A stretch of DNA of 64,000 nucleotides, taken from NCBI GenBank assembly GCA_032207245.1, contig CM063510.1, positions 43,976,056 to 44,040,055 of the forward strand. The letters are read 5' to 3'. Below, piece by piece: positions 14,114-26,937 of the stretch (position 1 is the stretch's first letter; each line of letters starts with the position of its first letter). Position numbers and translations under genes: made by a program. The notes beneath the pieces are model-generated. The model worked only from the letters and a program-made list of their open reading frames with translations, was not told the DNA's origin and ran no database searches. This DNA is from Pardosa pseudoannulata (Eukaryota; Arthropoda; Arachnida; Araneae; Lycosidae).

Positions 14114-14815
14114 ACCATTCTGCTTGAAAGTTGAATATATTATTAACAATATATTTATGCAAAGTATATACAATTTCAAGGTAAACTCTTAATAGTTTTT
14201 TCAAAAGGTGCATTATTGAAAACGTTCCATGCACATCCCTTTTATGTATAAGATATTTTTTTTTCAGAATTTTTAAACCTTATTAAAATATATTATCATA
14301 TGCATGAATTGGAAATATAGTTTAAAAAAAGGTAATATTTGTTAAAATATTCATTTTTCTATACAAAATATGCTAACATTTCAAAAGGATACATCTTTCT
14401 TCGAAATGTATTAATTTTAACAAATCTTTATTTTATACTCTATAAAGGAAATTATCGAAAGGATACCATTCTACTTGAAAGTTGAATATATCATTAACAA
14501 TATATTTATGCAAAGCAATTACAATTTCAAGGTAAACTCTTAATCGTTTTTTCAAAAGATGCATTATTGAAAAAGTTCCATGCACATCCCTTTTATGTAT
14601 AAGATAATATTTTTCAGAATTTCTAAACCTTATTAAAAATTGTTATCGTATGCATGAATTGGATATATAGTTTTAAAAAAAGGTAATATTTGTTAAAATA
14701 TTCATTTTTTCGTACAAAATATGCTAACATTTCAAAAGGATAGATCTTTGTTCGAAATATATTAATTTTAACTAACCTTTATTTTATACTCGACAAAGGA
14801 AATTATCGAAGAGAT
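14114..14815 (+). repeat. tandem duplication, 2 x 351 bp
   Basis: Copies at 14114-14464 and 14465-14815 are directly adjacent and about 95% alike by eye. Both start ACCATTCTRCTTGAAAGTTG. The unit is AT-rich and non-coding. Confidence 0.9.
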
Positions 14816-15039
14816 ATAGCGGTTAGAAATGCCCTGGATTGTTTCACATACTTATAAATTCTTATATATTCGAATACTTTTGTTTTAGAAACTGTTTGAA
14901 GTAGTTATTAGCAATAACTGAATTATACGTTGGGGTAATAGTTATAATAATAATAAGGTAAGGATATTAAAACTACCTCTTTGTACCTTATTTTTAGTTA
15001 TATTTCAGAATTAAATGAGACAGAGATAATGCATTTTCT

Positions 15040-15640
15040 TGTAAATTTCGTCCAACTGAGGTTCATTACAGGTTTAAAGGTATTTTTCCCGAAAACTGCA
15101 ATTTTCTCCCATCGCATGCGGTTTATTCAACTCCTGTGAATGAAATCAATCCCTATGGGCGAATTAAGGCATCGACGTGACTTTCACATCGCCATTTTTT
15201 TTTCTCATCTCCTTCCCAATTAGGCTAATCGACTGATGTTGTTTTATGAGCACCCTCGATATTAGAGGAAGAAAAAATGAAATCCTCCGATACCGAACGT
15301 TCTCTGTCCAGCATGGAACTGGGTCGCACCGGCGCATGGCGTGTTCCACAAAATACTGGAGTTCCACGACACCGCTTCCCTAGTGAACTTGTGTAATAGT
15401 TTTTCGGAATACGATGCTATAACCGGTCCTATGTCAAGATCATCGCTTTAGGAATAAGGAACCGGGATTCTGTAAAGCAAATGAACAAAAAAAGATGCGA
15501 GATTATTTTGCGGCAAAATTCGAGTGTTAGTGGTCAATCACCTGGCCTCCATCTATTCACCCTATACCCCATTCAGCTGGCATCTTTTAATACTGTTCCT
15601 TCTTTAGCGTGGTCTAATTTTTGAGAGACCGTTTGAAAGT
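15040..15640. other. GC-balanced unique island
   Basis: Higher GC than its flanks, with no simple repeats and no recognisable coding. A 67-codon minus-strand frame inside it has no motif. Confidence 0.3.
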
Positions 15641-16640
15641 AGAAGAGAGTAAAAAGAGACCGCAGATGTTAATTGAATGTATTAAAAACAAACGTGATCT
15701 GTCATGTTAGAATACGAGTTAACGTAATTTGTTCTTAGTATAATAACCAGCATTACATAGAAAATTAAATGCAGATGTAATTACATATGTGTATAGTAGA
15801 TTGCTTAATTTTTCTTGCCCATAACTGCGGTTACTATTTAATAAAAAGGGTTATATTTTTCGTTTCTTATTAGATATTTATATCTGGTGCACATAAATCT
15901 CGAAAAAATACCATTTTTATATTTTTATCTTAAAAAATACTACTTAGTTTTTTGAAAATTCAAGTAGAATAAACAGCATGATTCTACGGTAATTCTTCCG
16001 GAGATACTTCATTTTTTGTTTTATATTGTTAGTGTACACAACTCGCTCTTCAGAGCTTAAAATGTCTTTGAAATATTCTTTTACATATAAATTATTCTAT
16101 GAACCAATCAACTATATATCTTTTTTTTAAAAAAAATAATTTGATTATATAGTAAATTGTTTTTAACAGACATGTTACATACATTGGTATTTTTAATCTA
16201 ATCTTCATAGAAGCATAATAAAAATAGTGTAAAATATTACAATTGTTAGAGATTTCTTGAAAGAAGAGTACTAGAATAAATAAGTTAATTTTACTCAGAC
16301 TTTGTTTTTCAAGATTTGTCAAATTGAAGTATCCTCAATTCTATCTAAACTATATAAGTGAAATTTTGTTCAAATATTCGTTTATATATTTTCTTTAATT
16401 TGTCTTCGGGATTTTTAATTTAAAGCTGCAGTTTTTAAAATATTGTTTCGCTAAACAAAAAATCACCTTAAAATCTCAAATCTTTTTAAGATTTATTTAA
16501 AATTTTTTATAAGCAATATTTTTAAAAATTTATAAAATATGTTTTAAAAGAGTTATTTACTCATGAATTATATCAAAATTAAAATACATTTAAATTTAAA
16601 ACTTTAATTTTTAAATTGTAATTTTTAAACAGTCCACAGC
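15641..16640. other. AT-rich non-coding sequence, no gene seen
   Basis: No supported coding, repeats or microsatellites. Confidence 0.5.
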
Positions 16641-16945
16641 TATTTATATGAGTAATTCTCTTATAAACAAATATGTGAGGAAAAAGATTCCATTATGATT
16701 ATAATTTTTAAAAAAATAGAATTTTGTGTATCATATCTTAAAGTTACCTACGATTTTGAAATTCAAAGCATATCGAAGAAAATATTAGTTATTTATATAT
16801 GTAACTCTCTTTTAAACAAATATGTGAGGAAAAAAATTCCATTACGATTATAATTTTTAAAAAATAAAATTTTGTGTATCATATCTTCTTAAAGTTACAT
16901 AAGATTTTGAAATTCAAAACATATCGAAGAAAATATTAGTATTTA
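16641..16945 (+). repeat. tandem duplication, 2 x about 149 bp
   Basis: Copies at about 16641-16789 and 16790-16945 share AAACAAATATGTGAGGAAAA and GAAATTCAAARCATATCGAAG with few differences. AT-rich and non-coding. Confidence 0.9.
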
Positions 16946-17416
16946 TCGTACTATAAATGTTCTAAAATTAGTTGCAGTGTTATTGTGAGTTTAGATTCGA
17001 AGACATGTTACTCCAATAGAAAATGTAACGTTGACAGGACCACTATGAAATAGATACATTTCGTGTTTTAGGGATAATAATAACAATAAATAAATTAGTT
17101 CTATTTTATCTTTCTGCGGTGAAAAGTAGTTTAATTTTTTTATATTTACATGCTAAAAGAAGTAGGGTATTAATTTAAATTGTTTAAGCTTCCCTTCTTA
17201 AATGAAATCTCCTGGGACAATATGTCCATATTGTCTAGGATATTAAGCAAATCGAAACTTCAGTAATTATTGTGGTACAAAGCATAAGTGCGCTATTTGC
17301 AATCCGAAAGTGTTGCCAGTTTTCTTCAGTAATATTTTTATTCTCTATTTCCCTAAAAATAATGAAAATGTAAAAACCCATTAAAAGCCCCTTTTTATTT
17401 ACCCAGTGGAGTGAGG

Positions 17417-17435
17417 CCCTCCTATAAAAGGAGGG
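17417..17435. promoter_or_regulatory. TATA-like motif inside a small hairpin
   Basis: TATAAAAG at 17423-17430 matches the metazoan TATA-box consensus and sits inside a 7-bp perfect stem (CCCTCCT / AGGAGGG). No supported gene follows, only a 74-codon frame at 17462-17686 without motifs, so a promoter role is doubtful. Confidence 0.2.
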
Positions 17436-17745
17436 GTGGTTGGGGAGTATAGGGAATAGGAGTGGGTTTTTTTAAGGGATGGTGTCCCAACCTTATTCCT
17501 TATAGTACCATGGCGCTTGCAAACGATTTTGCCTTGCCATGCGAATCACATAATAAACCTTTAAGTTTTCAATCATGTAACTATTTTTATGCAGTAATTA
17601 AAGAAGTATACTCATACTTGTTTGGAAGAAATTATTTGTTTATCCTATATATTTATATTATATATATATCAGCTATATGTTTATAATTTTGCTTTCGCTT
17701 GCCAGACTTTCCGGTTTAAAAAAGTTTAATACCCACTGATTTTTA

Positions 17746-17894
17746 GCGAAAGATTTTAATTTTTGTCCGCATTATGCACTAATTATTTATTTGGCATACG
17801 AATACAATCAATAATATATAAACCTTAAAATTCTGTTTTTCATTTTTTTTATAGTAATGTATTGTTACATAATGCATATGCTAAAAAATAAAAC
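17746..17894 (+). repeat. direct repeat left of SINE type 2
   Basis: Similar to 18212-18380 on the other side of the SINE. Shared blocks include ACTAATTATTTAT and AAATTCTGTTT. The SINE lies between the two halves of an older tandem duplication. Confidence 0.6.
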
Positions 17895-18172
17895 CCAGTG
17901 GCGCTGTGGTAGCTTATCGCGCTCCTACGACACAAGTCCGAGGTTCGATCTCCGTGATGGACAAAGTTGATTCAGCCTTCCATCCCTTTAGCAGGTAGAC
18001 AAACAGAAGACCAAGCATGCTTGGTACCTAAACACTAGGGGTTTCGCTTAAGTTGACCACCTAACCGGAATATATGCTTCGCACCCAGGGCCCTTGGTCT
18101 CAGAAACGTAAATTGACACCGTAGGCCCTAACACCCTAGAGACTGTTGCTGCGAGGAGTTTAGTTTAGTTTT
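17895..18172 (+). mobile_element. tRNA-derived SINE, type 2
   Basis: The first 65 bases resemble a tRNA gene: an A-box-like segment TGTGGTAGCTTATCG and a B-box GAGGTTCGATCTCC (the RNA polymerase III internal promoter). About 210 bases of non-tRNA body follow, ending TTTAGTTTAGTTTTA. It is therefore a short interspersed element rather than a tRNA gene. No second copy is in this window, so the copy-number test of the call cannot be made here. Confidence 0.65.
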
Positions 18173-18211
18173 ACATAATAGAAAATAATTTTTTATACAA
18201 ATGAATTTTAA

Positions 18212-18380
18212 ACGAAAGCATTTGCCTATTTTTGTCTGAATTGTGGACTAATTATTTATATTGCATACAAATACAACTAGTATTATTTATACTTTTAAAT
18301 TCTGTTTCTTAAGATTTTTTATATATTAAATGTAGTATTGCATATATACCTACCTATAAATTTACCCTGAAAAATAAATG
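18212..18380 (+). repeat. direct repeat right of SINE type 2
   Basis: Partner of 17746-17894. Confidence 0.6.
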
Positions 18381-18559
18381 TGCCTGCCGCCCCAAAGGTA
18401 TTTTGCAATATACTCTATAGTCTATAGTATAAAAAAGAAATTCCTACAATGGAGGATGAAGTCTTGGAAGTATTTTTTAAAGATTTGTTAAAATAATTGT
18501 TTCCTCATACTCATTCCCACTCAGAAAACATGACAGTAAATATTGATGCAATGATAAGA

Positions 18560-18970
18560 GTTTTGGCTTTAAGACTAGCTCCTCCAGTTTGCGTTAGTTC
18601 TAAAATAAGTAACTCGTGCGGTTCTAAAAACAAACAAGGATCACGGAAATACTGAAGGCTTGTTAGCGAGCCGCTGAATTTCAGTGTTATGGTCATCCAC
18701 CTGGCCTCTGGACTTATTTTGTTGCTTCTCGTTTGGAAACCTAGAAACCCGGAGAAATTGCGAGTTTTGATTTTTCTCTCGTCCTCAAACGTGGCTCCAT
18801 TTTCCGAAACTCGTTTCGGTTTTCGCCGAACGAGAGCGAAGGGTCGTTCAAAGATCCAACAAGTCATGTTGACTGAAAGAATGAATTATAATGAAGCAGC
18901 TCGGTTTCGTTGGAGATTTATTCCCACAGATTTTGTTTTCTCTCGCTGGGCTGTTTTTGTAGGATGAAGA
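18560..18970. other. GC-balanced unique island
   Basis: CpG-containing block with overlapping frames of 118 (minus) and 92 (plus) codons that show no recognisable domain. I cannot support either frame as a gene. It may be conserved non-coding sequence. Confidence 0.35.
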
Positions 18971-19784
<814 letters not shown>

Positions 19785-19789
19785 TAACT

Positions 19790-19985
19790 TTAATATTTTC
19801 TTAAAAACCTCCTGTCTTCCATTCAGATTCTTTAAAATCTTTTTCCCAGCCTCTAAATGTCTAAATCAAAGGAGCGTTCTCGACTTAAAATTCTTTCGAT
19901 CCATTTACCCAAAGCTTTCTAAACTACAGATGTAAATTTTCTATCTATTCAACACTTTTCCCAGCTGTCTCGGCTAATGGATCCA
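19790..19985 (-). repeat. dispersed repeat C, copy 1
   Basis: Inverted relative to 28430-28618. On the minus strand both read GAGGCTGGGAAAAAGATTT and end with ATATTAAAGTTAAATA directly before a (TA)n array. Class unknown. Confidence 0.75.
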
Positions 19986-20033
19986 TGTCTTTCTTTATCT
20001 TACACTTAAATTCGCTGAATAAGTGTTAAAATT

Positions 20034-20137
<104 letters not shown>

Positions 20138-20280
20138 GTATGATGTAAGTATATGATATAGTTTATGGTTAAGATTAAGCGAGCAAAATATAGTTGGAAC
20201 TTTAAAGATAATGTAATAGGAGAATAAAAACATTGAGCGAAATATACAGATAAAGAAGAGATAGACAATAGGAATTTGCT

Positions 20281-20922
20281 TATAAAAAAAATTTCTAGAA
20301 GGTTTGGTAACAAATCCTCCACGGAGTTAAAATGAGAACAAAGGATACGAAATGGAAAGAAAGCCAACAAATAATACTTCAAAATTTTTTACCCTAATAA
20401 ACTAAGAAGATTCCCTGCATTTATTCAATTATTTTTTCTTCTTTTATATATATATATATATATTGCATATATATATATATATTTTATATGGATCAAAAAT
20501 GTCTTTTCCTTTCATTCGCTTTATGATTCACGATTATTGCTGACTAGTTAACTTTAAGCAGTAAATCAAGGTATAATTAGTCAGAGCAAAAGAAATGACA
20601 ATTTGGAGAGATAATTTTCATTTTCGACTAGATTAGAACATTGATTTTTAGAAATATATTAAAAAAAAGGTTTCAGAAGGTTCGAGAAACAAAATCCAAT
20701 CAAGGAGTTAAACGAGATTTACACGATACGAAATGGAAAGAAAGCCAACAAATAATACTTCAAAATTTTTTACCCTAATAAACTAAGAAGATTCCCTGCA
20801 TTTATTCAATTATTTTTTCTTCTTTGACGGTAGTTATTACCTACCAATGTTGCATAATTTTCATATTTGGAATGGATTCAACTTTCTTTTCCTTTCATTC
20901 GCTTGTGATTCACGTTTTGCTG
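20281..20922 (+). repeat. diverged duplication (offset 381) with a perfect 101-bp core
   Basis: Copies run about 20281-20545 and 20662-20922. The flanking parts are clearly related but diverged, with many substitutions and a TA insertion in copy 1. By contrast 20344-20444 and 20725-20825 are identical over 101 bases. This suggests recent gene conversion or strong constraint on the core. No coding was recognised. Confidence 0.9.
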
Positions 20923-21276
20923 ACTTTTATTTTGATATGCGAATGATACGACAGACTTAAATATGTTCTATTTATGAATAGAATGATTAATTCTGAGCAA
21001 AACGTAAAAGTATAATTATTTTTCAATAAAATGCAGGAATAGCGTTCTAAGAAATTAACTATGAAAGAAATCTAAATGAATAAAATGCAAATCTTCATAA
21101 ATATGAATAGATAATTATGCGTAAAAAACTATCTTCTATTTTTTTATTATGTATGTGACATACAAATTAGAACGTCGTAGATATCATGTATATGAATGGC
21201 AGTTAATTTAAAATTTCACTTATACGAGCCTGATAAGAAAAAAATGGCTAGCTCCATAAAACAAGTACATCTCATT

Positions 21277-21305
21277 GCTGATAGAAAAAATTATTTTCTA
21301 TCAGC
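21277..21305. other. perfect 12-bp hairpin
   Basis: GCTGATAGAAAA and TTTTCTATCAGC are perfectly complementary around a 5-base AT loop. No adjacent gene or polymerase III signal gives it a role. Confidence 0.6.
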
Positions 21306-21309
21306 TGTA

Positions 21310-22920
21310 TATTTATATTAGTTTTGTAACGTTAAAAAAAGGGCCATTTATTTATTTATTTTTTCTTTTCAAATTCTTAGGCGTTGTAAGAATCAAGGAA
21401 ATTAACTTAACAACAGATCATTAAAATGTAAATTTGAAAAGTAATTTTTGATTTCCTCTAGGTTAGTTTGATTTTAAAGAATACTTGAGTAATATGTTTT
21501 GTTTGCAGTTTAATTTTACCTTCTTTGCTATTTGCGGTTAAAGTGGCCGTATCCTTATCTAGTGTTTCATGGCAATCTCTGAAGATATTATTTCATAAAA
21601 CAAAAAATTTAAATTTTGGTTCATTTACTTTTAAGAACAAAGAGCTATTCTCTATAGCAGTGGTTTCTGGAATAGGGATAAAAAAAGAAAAAAATTATTT
21701 ATTTATATAATGATGTAACAGAACTTATTTTTGATCTCCCAGATAATTCAGCTTCTACTCCATCTGAGTTTTCTAGATTTTCGTGTAATAAAAACAAATA
21801 ATTGATCATTCAATCTCTCATTAAATAATCTAACTGAACTAATTTAATGACTTTGTATTCTACCTCTAATTGCCATTGAAAATCTTATTTTGCTGTTTCT
21901 AGACATTATGTTCTATGTACATTATTATTTCAGTGTTATTCAAGTAACATTTTAACATGAACGTACTGATTTCATTTTTCTTTTACAGGTAAGAAACTGT
22001 CTTTCTTTTTCTTGAAATAGGATAGAACAGCAACAGGTAATGTGAATATATTTTTTATTACAGTCAGTCCATGGATGTAGCAATTGAAAAAGGTGTTTCT
22101 TAGTGGTACTACACATTGCTTTTGTTTCAATTTCATATTATAATATGCCCTGTGTTTATTATAGTAGTGAAATATAAAACACGAGAAAAACAAATTAAAT
22201 ATAAAGTTATATGCTCTTAGAAGCATTATGTAATGGAATTTTATAGTGTGAAATGATTGCATTTATTTTTACCTAAATGTAGAAATACTCATATGCATAC
22301 ATAGCAAAATTTGTGTATAATATTACATGAAAAAATATTGTTAAAGTAAAATACAGTTTGATCACATGCGCATCAATCTTACGTACGCATGACACATATT
22401 TTATTTCAGATTGTGTTGAATTATCTCATTTAATTGTATGTAAATAATTTAAAATGTAAATACTTTAATTAATTATAATTTAAATGTAAATAATATAAAA
22501 GGAATTTTAAATATAAGTGCCCATTTGAGTCTAGGTTATTTTATATTCAGTAAATAAGGAATTTCTCTTAGTAGGAAAAATAGCATTATAGACAGTACAG
22601 TTATACGCGGGATTCTCTCCATGTATCTGTATTGTAATTCCCGATAGATAAGCCACCAAGGTTTATTCGCCAGACACATGATAATTCACAAAAATCAAAT
22701 GAAAATTTATCATGGGTCCTTCAACAAAGTTTTTAATTCTCATTTGTTTAGCAAATATTTATGCTTGAATGTGAATTCTAATTGTTGACATACGTAATAC
22801 CTTTCCTCTCTTCTCTACTGTCTATTTCTCTTAATAGCCTTCCGAAACAATCCAGTCTATGACATCTATCCGACAAAATAGTTTATTCTTAAGCATTTCC
22901 TCCTATTCTTCGTGGTTCCA
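21310..22920. other. AT-rich non-coding sequence, no gene seen
   Basis: Nothing supported. Frames of 61 and 96 codons here are AT-rich and motif-free. Confidence 0.5.
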
Positions 22921-22923
22921 GGC

Positions 22924-23078
22924 AATGGCCGAATTGTTAGGACCATGCCTTTTAATACCGAGCTCTCGGTTTAAATCCCACGGCTGTCATAGCTATTCGA
23001 ACTGTTCGTAGATTCCGGTCTCTTTAGTCCTCATATTGGAAAAAATTTACCGCTATGCTGTATACAAAACCAAACTAA
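22924..23078 (+). mobile_element. tRNA-derived SINE type 1, copy 1
   Basis: Decayed copy with A-box TGGCCGAATTGTTAG and a damaged B-box (GGTTTAAATCCC where better copies read GGATTCGAATCC-like sequence). The body has CCGGTCTCTTTAGTCCTC, and the 3' end ACAAAACCAAACTAA matches the family tail. Confidence 0.75.
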
Positions 23079-23125
23079 CTCTTCTTGTTCGGTTGATTTT
23101 CGACGCCAAATAATAAAAGAAAAGG

Positions 23126-23308
23126 TTGACTTGGCTTGGTTTTGAGCTCTACGGTCTACTTTTTTGCAACACGAGGGCTAATGAGACCGAGATCTACTAC
23201 TTACAGTCAATTCCGAAAGGCTAGTAAGATCCATGCCTCAGTGGGATTCGAATCCACGAACTCTGGTACTGAAGATCAGCGCCCTAACCATCCGGCCATC
23301 ATTCGGCA
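23126..23308 (-). mobile_element. tRNA-derived SINE type 1, copy 2
   Basis: On the minus strand the element begins with GGCCGGATGGTTAGGGCGCT (A-box region). Its B-box reads GGATTCGAATCC on either strand, a perfect match to GWTCRANNC. The body has GGCTAATGAGACC-complement and GTTGCAAAAAAGTAGACCG. It lies in inverted orientation to copy 1 with a 47-base gap, so a transcript through both could fold back. Confidence 0.85.
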
Positions 23309-23397
23309 TAGTAATAGAAAAAATAAAATTTCTTCATTTACGCAGCAAACGTTAAATTTTAATTTTTAATTACATGTGGGCCGCGAATTATCTACCC

Positions 23398-23402
<5 letters not shown>

Positions 23403-23458
<56 letters not shown>
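23403..23458. repeat. (TA)n microsatellite
   Basis: Pure TA followed by a G8 run. Confidence 0.95.
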
Positions 23459-23459
<1 letters not shown>

Positions 23460-23460
<1 letters not shown>

Positions 23461-23755
23461 GGGGGGAAGGATGCAGACAGACACAGAAACTGAGATGAAG
23501 AAATGAGAAAGGCATCCATTCCAGGCTTTAAACTTTTATCCGAATGTCATATGCCACATTAGCCATTTTATTTTCAAACTGGAGACTTAGTCAGCAGATC
23601 ACTATCCCACCAGATTTAACTTTTATGAAAGTCAGCGCTCTTCGCTCTTAAATAGAGTAATTTTACCCCCAATATTCTCACTCTTCACAAACAATTCGCT
23701 CTTTTTTAATAATGTTTTAATTTCTAATTTTAAAATTCCAAACCTGACAGGTATA
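23460..23755 (+). repeat. dispersed repeat I, copy 1 (diverged)
   Basis: Weakly homologous to 49255-49550 in the same orientation. The best part is the right end, with TTTAATTTCTAA-TTTAAAA then AACCTGA in both. Each copy follows a microsatellite. Confidence 0.5.
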
Positions 23756-24039
23756 CATGATGGGTCAAATTTAAGTCTTACGGAAAAACTTTAGTTCATA
23801 GAGGGATTGTATGAGATCTGATTATCTAAAAACAGTAAATTTATTCATTCGACAATTAAAATTTCGCATTTGAGCTCATTTAAAGGCATTTCAGAACACA
23901 ATAGTTAATAATAAAGATGATTCTATTAAAAAAAAAATCACCAGTTTTAAAATTGCTTCTTTTTATGGGCATATAATTGGATACATTTTCTGGAGAAAGT
24001 AAATGATGACGAAGTATTTGTCATAGAGAGCGAGTAATG

Positions 24040-24560
24040 AATAGCGTCGTTTAAACGTTGATAAACGTCGTTTCAAATGCCTCTCTTTAAAGCATCGTCT
24101 AAGCTAGCTGCGCTTCCAGATTCACGCACAACCCTTCCGATACGGAATGCGAAAATGTTCCACTTCTGCCTTCCTCCCCCATCACGATCCACTGACCTCC
24201 CCCCCCTTCCTTCCCTCATCAGTCCCACATTGCGAAATCCGCGGACACTGACTGTACCGGAACGCGTATCTGCAAAACACCTCACGGAAAATCGTGACCC
24301 TGCATCACCGGCACGCGCGAACCTCGTGCTGTTGCGAGAAGGGGTCACGACGAGGTATATCGGTCGCTATTTTGTTTTCCCACAGCCGATTCTTACACCC
24401 CCCCTTCTTTTTAAGCATTTATTTTATTTTTCTTTAATCTTTATTTCTTTTCCCTTCCTCTTCGCCGACGGACAGCCGTGATTTACCGCTGTGTAAAGAA
24501 CACCCGTTTTTTCTTTTGCTGTTATTCAAGGACGCGAGATTTTGCATTTCCGGGTTTATT
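24040..24560. other. CpG-dense island
   Basis: The most CpG-rich block of the window, for example GCACGCGCGAACCTCG and CGGAACGCGTATC, inside AT-rich DNA. It contains a 134-codon plus-strand frame (24077-24481) and a 91-codon minus-strand frame (24073-24348). Neither shows a recognisable domain, and both are expected where stop codons are scarce. A promoter-associated or conserved regulatory island is possible. A gene is not supported. Confidence 0.4.
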
Positions 24561-24569
24561 TTCTGACGC

Positions 24570-26290
24570 AACGGTATAATGGGATTAATTCTTTTCCGAT
24601 TTCTGTTCCAATGACCAATGTCCTAGTATGGACAGTGGATCTTTTCTATATGGCCTAGCTAGATTTGATAGTCTGAGTACATGCCCTAATTATTTATTGG
24701 TACACAAGGCCCTGGGCATTTAAATTCTAAAACTAAATTTTAACCTATTCTTTGCTAATTTTAGTAGTAGGAATTTCATTTTGATAAACTCTGATTTTTA
24801 TTTATTTTGAGTTTTATTATTTCCATTATTTTGATATTTATATATAAGACAAGAATTTACTTTATAAACTGATTTCATTTTTCCCTCGGGGTATTTTTGA
24901 AAATTTATAGCTAGTAAATTTTATTTTAAACTCTAATATGGCATATTGATTATCGAATATTACACAAAAGTTTCTCTGTATAAATTAATAAATATTTATG
25001 TACTCAAAAAATTCAATTTTCATGACCAAGCAAAAAAGAAATTCCGAACAACCCAAACAATAAAATTCACTAAAAAGTTATAAAAATAGGATTATTTTTA
25101 ATTAAGCACTAAGTTTTTTAAAGTATTATTTCTATTATTTTGATATTTATTTTTAAGGGGGGGGTGAAGCTTTTACTTTTAAATCTGATTTCACGTTTCC
25201 TCGAGATATTTAAGCCTTAATTTGACAAGATGTTTTTCCAAATATCGATTAAAAATATATTTAAATAAATAATAATAACAATAATAATAATAATAATTTA
25301 AATAATAATAATAATAATAATTATTATTAATATTTAATATATTTAATATATTATATATTATCGATAAAAATATATATTTATTATAAAGATTTTATTTATT
25401 TGATTGTTCGTTGTAGCGGACTTAGCCAAATTAAGGGTTAAAAAAAAGTAACCAGCAACTTTCATTTAAACCATATTATGCTATATTAAAAAGTCAGACA
25501 TTGTGCAAATGTTTTTCTGCATAACTTAATAATATATTGATATACTTAAAAAAAGGAAAAAATTCATTTTCATGAATAAAGGAGAAATTCCAAACAACCA
25601 AAAGAATAAAATTCATGCAATTGAATATTGTTGTATAACTCTATATAGAAAAGTACGAGTTTAAAAAATATATAAATAAACGATGATATAAATAAAATAA
25701 TTTTTTATGTTAGATAGCATGTCTAATTAAGAATCAAACTACTATTTTCCTACGACCCTACCCTTTTTGATACATTCCCTTAATTGTCGGTTACGGGTCC
25801 TCCAAATTGATTTTTGCTCAGGACATCAGATTCTTGAACTGTCTATGGTGGCAAATTTTCGAAGGCTATTTAAAAAAAATTTACACTTCATAAATCTAAT
25901 TTAATTTAGCACTAAAAGAAAAAAACCTGTAATTAGCATTATATATGAATACAACTTATTTTTGTGCAACACTAGGGGTTATCAGACTTGTTTTACTTCA
26001 GCGATCTTCTGCATAGACTTATCGCCATGTGGTAGCTGGATATAAACTATATTTTTCAATTCTGGATTTTAAGAACACATTTCTTTTAATTCCCGAATAG
26101 TAGCTTTATTACTTTTATTTTATAGGAAAATTTTAATATACAACGTATTAAATAATTTTTATTAGTAGTAAAGTATACTGTATGGTTTTAAAAGCAATAG
26201 GAAGATTTTTAAGCGTATTTATGTACCACGTATTGTACTATTGTTTCTGGTCAGTACTTATTCGACTATTTATATTTAGTTGAAAATTTA
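24570..26290. other. AT-rich non-coding sequence
   Basis: Imperfect (TAA)n tract at about 25267-25330 ending in a small AAT/ATT palindrome. No gene seen. Confidence 0.55.
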
Positions 26291-26303
26291 AAGTACTGAA
26301 GGA

Positions 26304-26937
26304 CAGGGCCGTAACTAGGGCGTGCCATAGGTGACATCTGCCACGGGCGTATCAATCTTAGGGGGACTGCACCATGAAGAAAATGGGGTCCGAAAGAGAA
26401 CGAATCGCCCTGAGTGGAAATAAGAAAAAGTTGAAAAATAATTTTTTATTATAAAATCAAATGTGTTTATAAATGATTTTTTAAATGAATTTTCTTATTT
26501 TTTTAAAATGCTTCTAGAGACTAAACGTGTTGTATATTTTTACAAAATATTTACCAAAACCTCCTAATATGCCTTAATACAAATCTGGGCATTCGTTTTA
26601 AATTTTAAAGTTATTAAAACTAAATTTAAATTTAGAAATTCACCAATTTTCTATGAAAATTCAACGTTTAATTAAAAAAATATTCCCAGAAAAAAACTAA
26701 TCAGTGTATTAGCAAAATAGTACCTACAAAGAGTTTAAAATTATTATAAGTATTTATAAGGTAAAAATAGAAGAAAAATTAAAAATTAATGTACTACGTA
26801 GATTTAAAAAAAAAATTTTGCAAGTTTTTCTGGATATATGATAAAAAAAAGTGTTTAAATATTTTCTCGCTATATATGGGGGTAGGGGCGCAAACCAGTT
26901 TTTAGCTACGGGTGCTAAAGGACCTAGATACGGCCTG
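26304..26937. mobile_element. hAT-like non-autonomous element, 634 bp
   Basis: A perfect 8-bp target duplication CTGAAGGA lies at 26296-26303 and 26938-26945. Imperfect terminal inverted repeats read CAGGGCCGTAACTAGGG on the left and CAGGCCGTATCTAGG from the right. The 8-bp duplication and CAGG-type ends are hAT hallmarks. The inside is AT-rich with no recognisable transposase. It is a different family from the three 480-501 bp copies. Confidence 0.85.

Noticed and set aside
17462..17686. 74-codon frame downstream of a TATA-like box
   Set aside because: No protein motif, and the TATA match is expected by chance in AT-rich DNA.
23180..23300. tRNA gene, from perfect B-box matches in the SINEs
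   Set aside because: The same head is joined to a shared 100-base body in seven copies and cannot form a full clover-leaf, so these are SINEs.
24077..24481. 134-codon plus-strand frame in the CpG island
   Set aside because: An opposite-strand frame is also open, the composition explains the lack of stops, and there is no motif.
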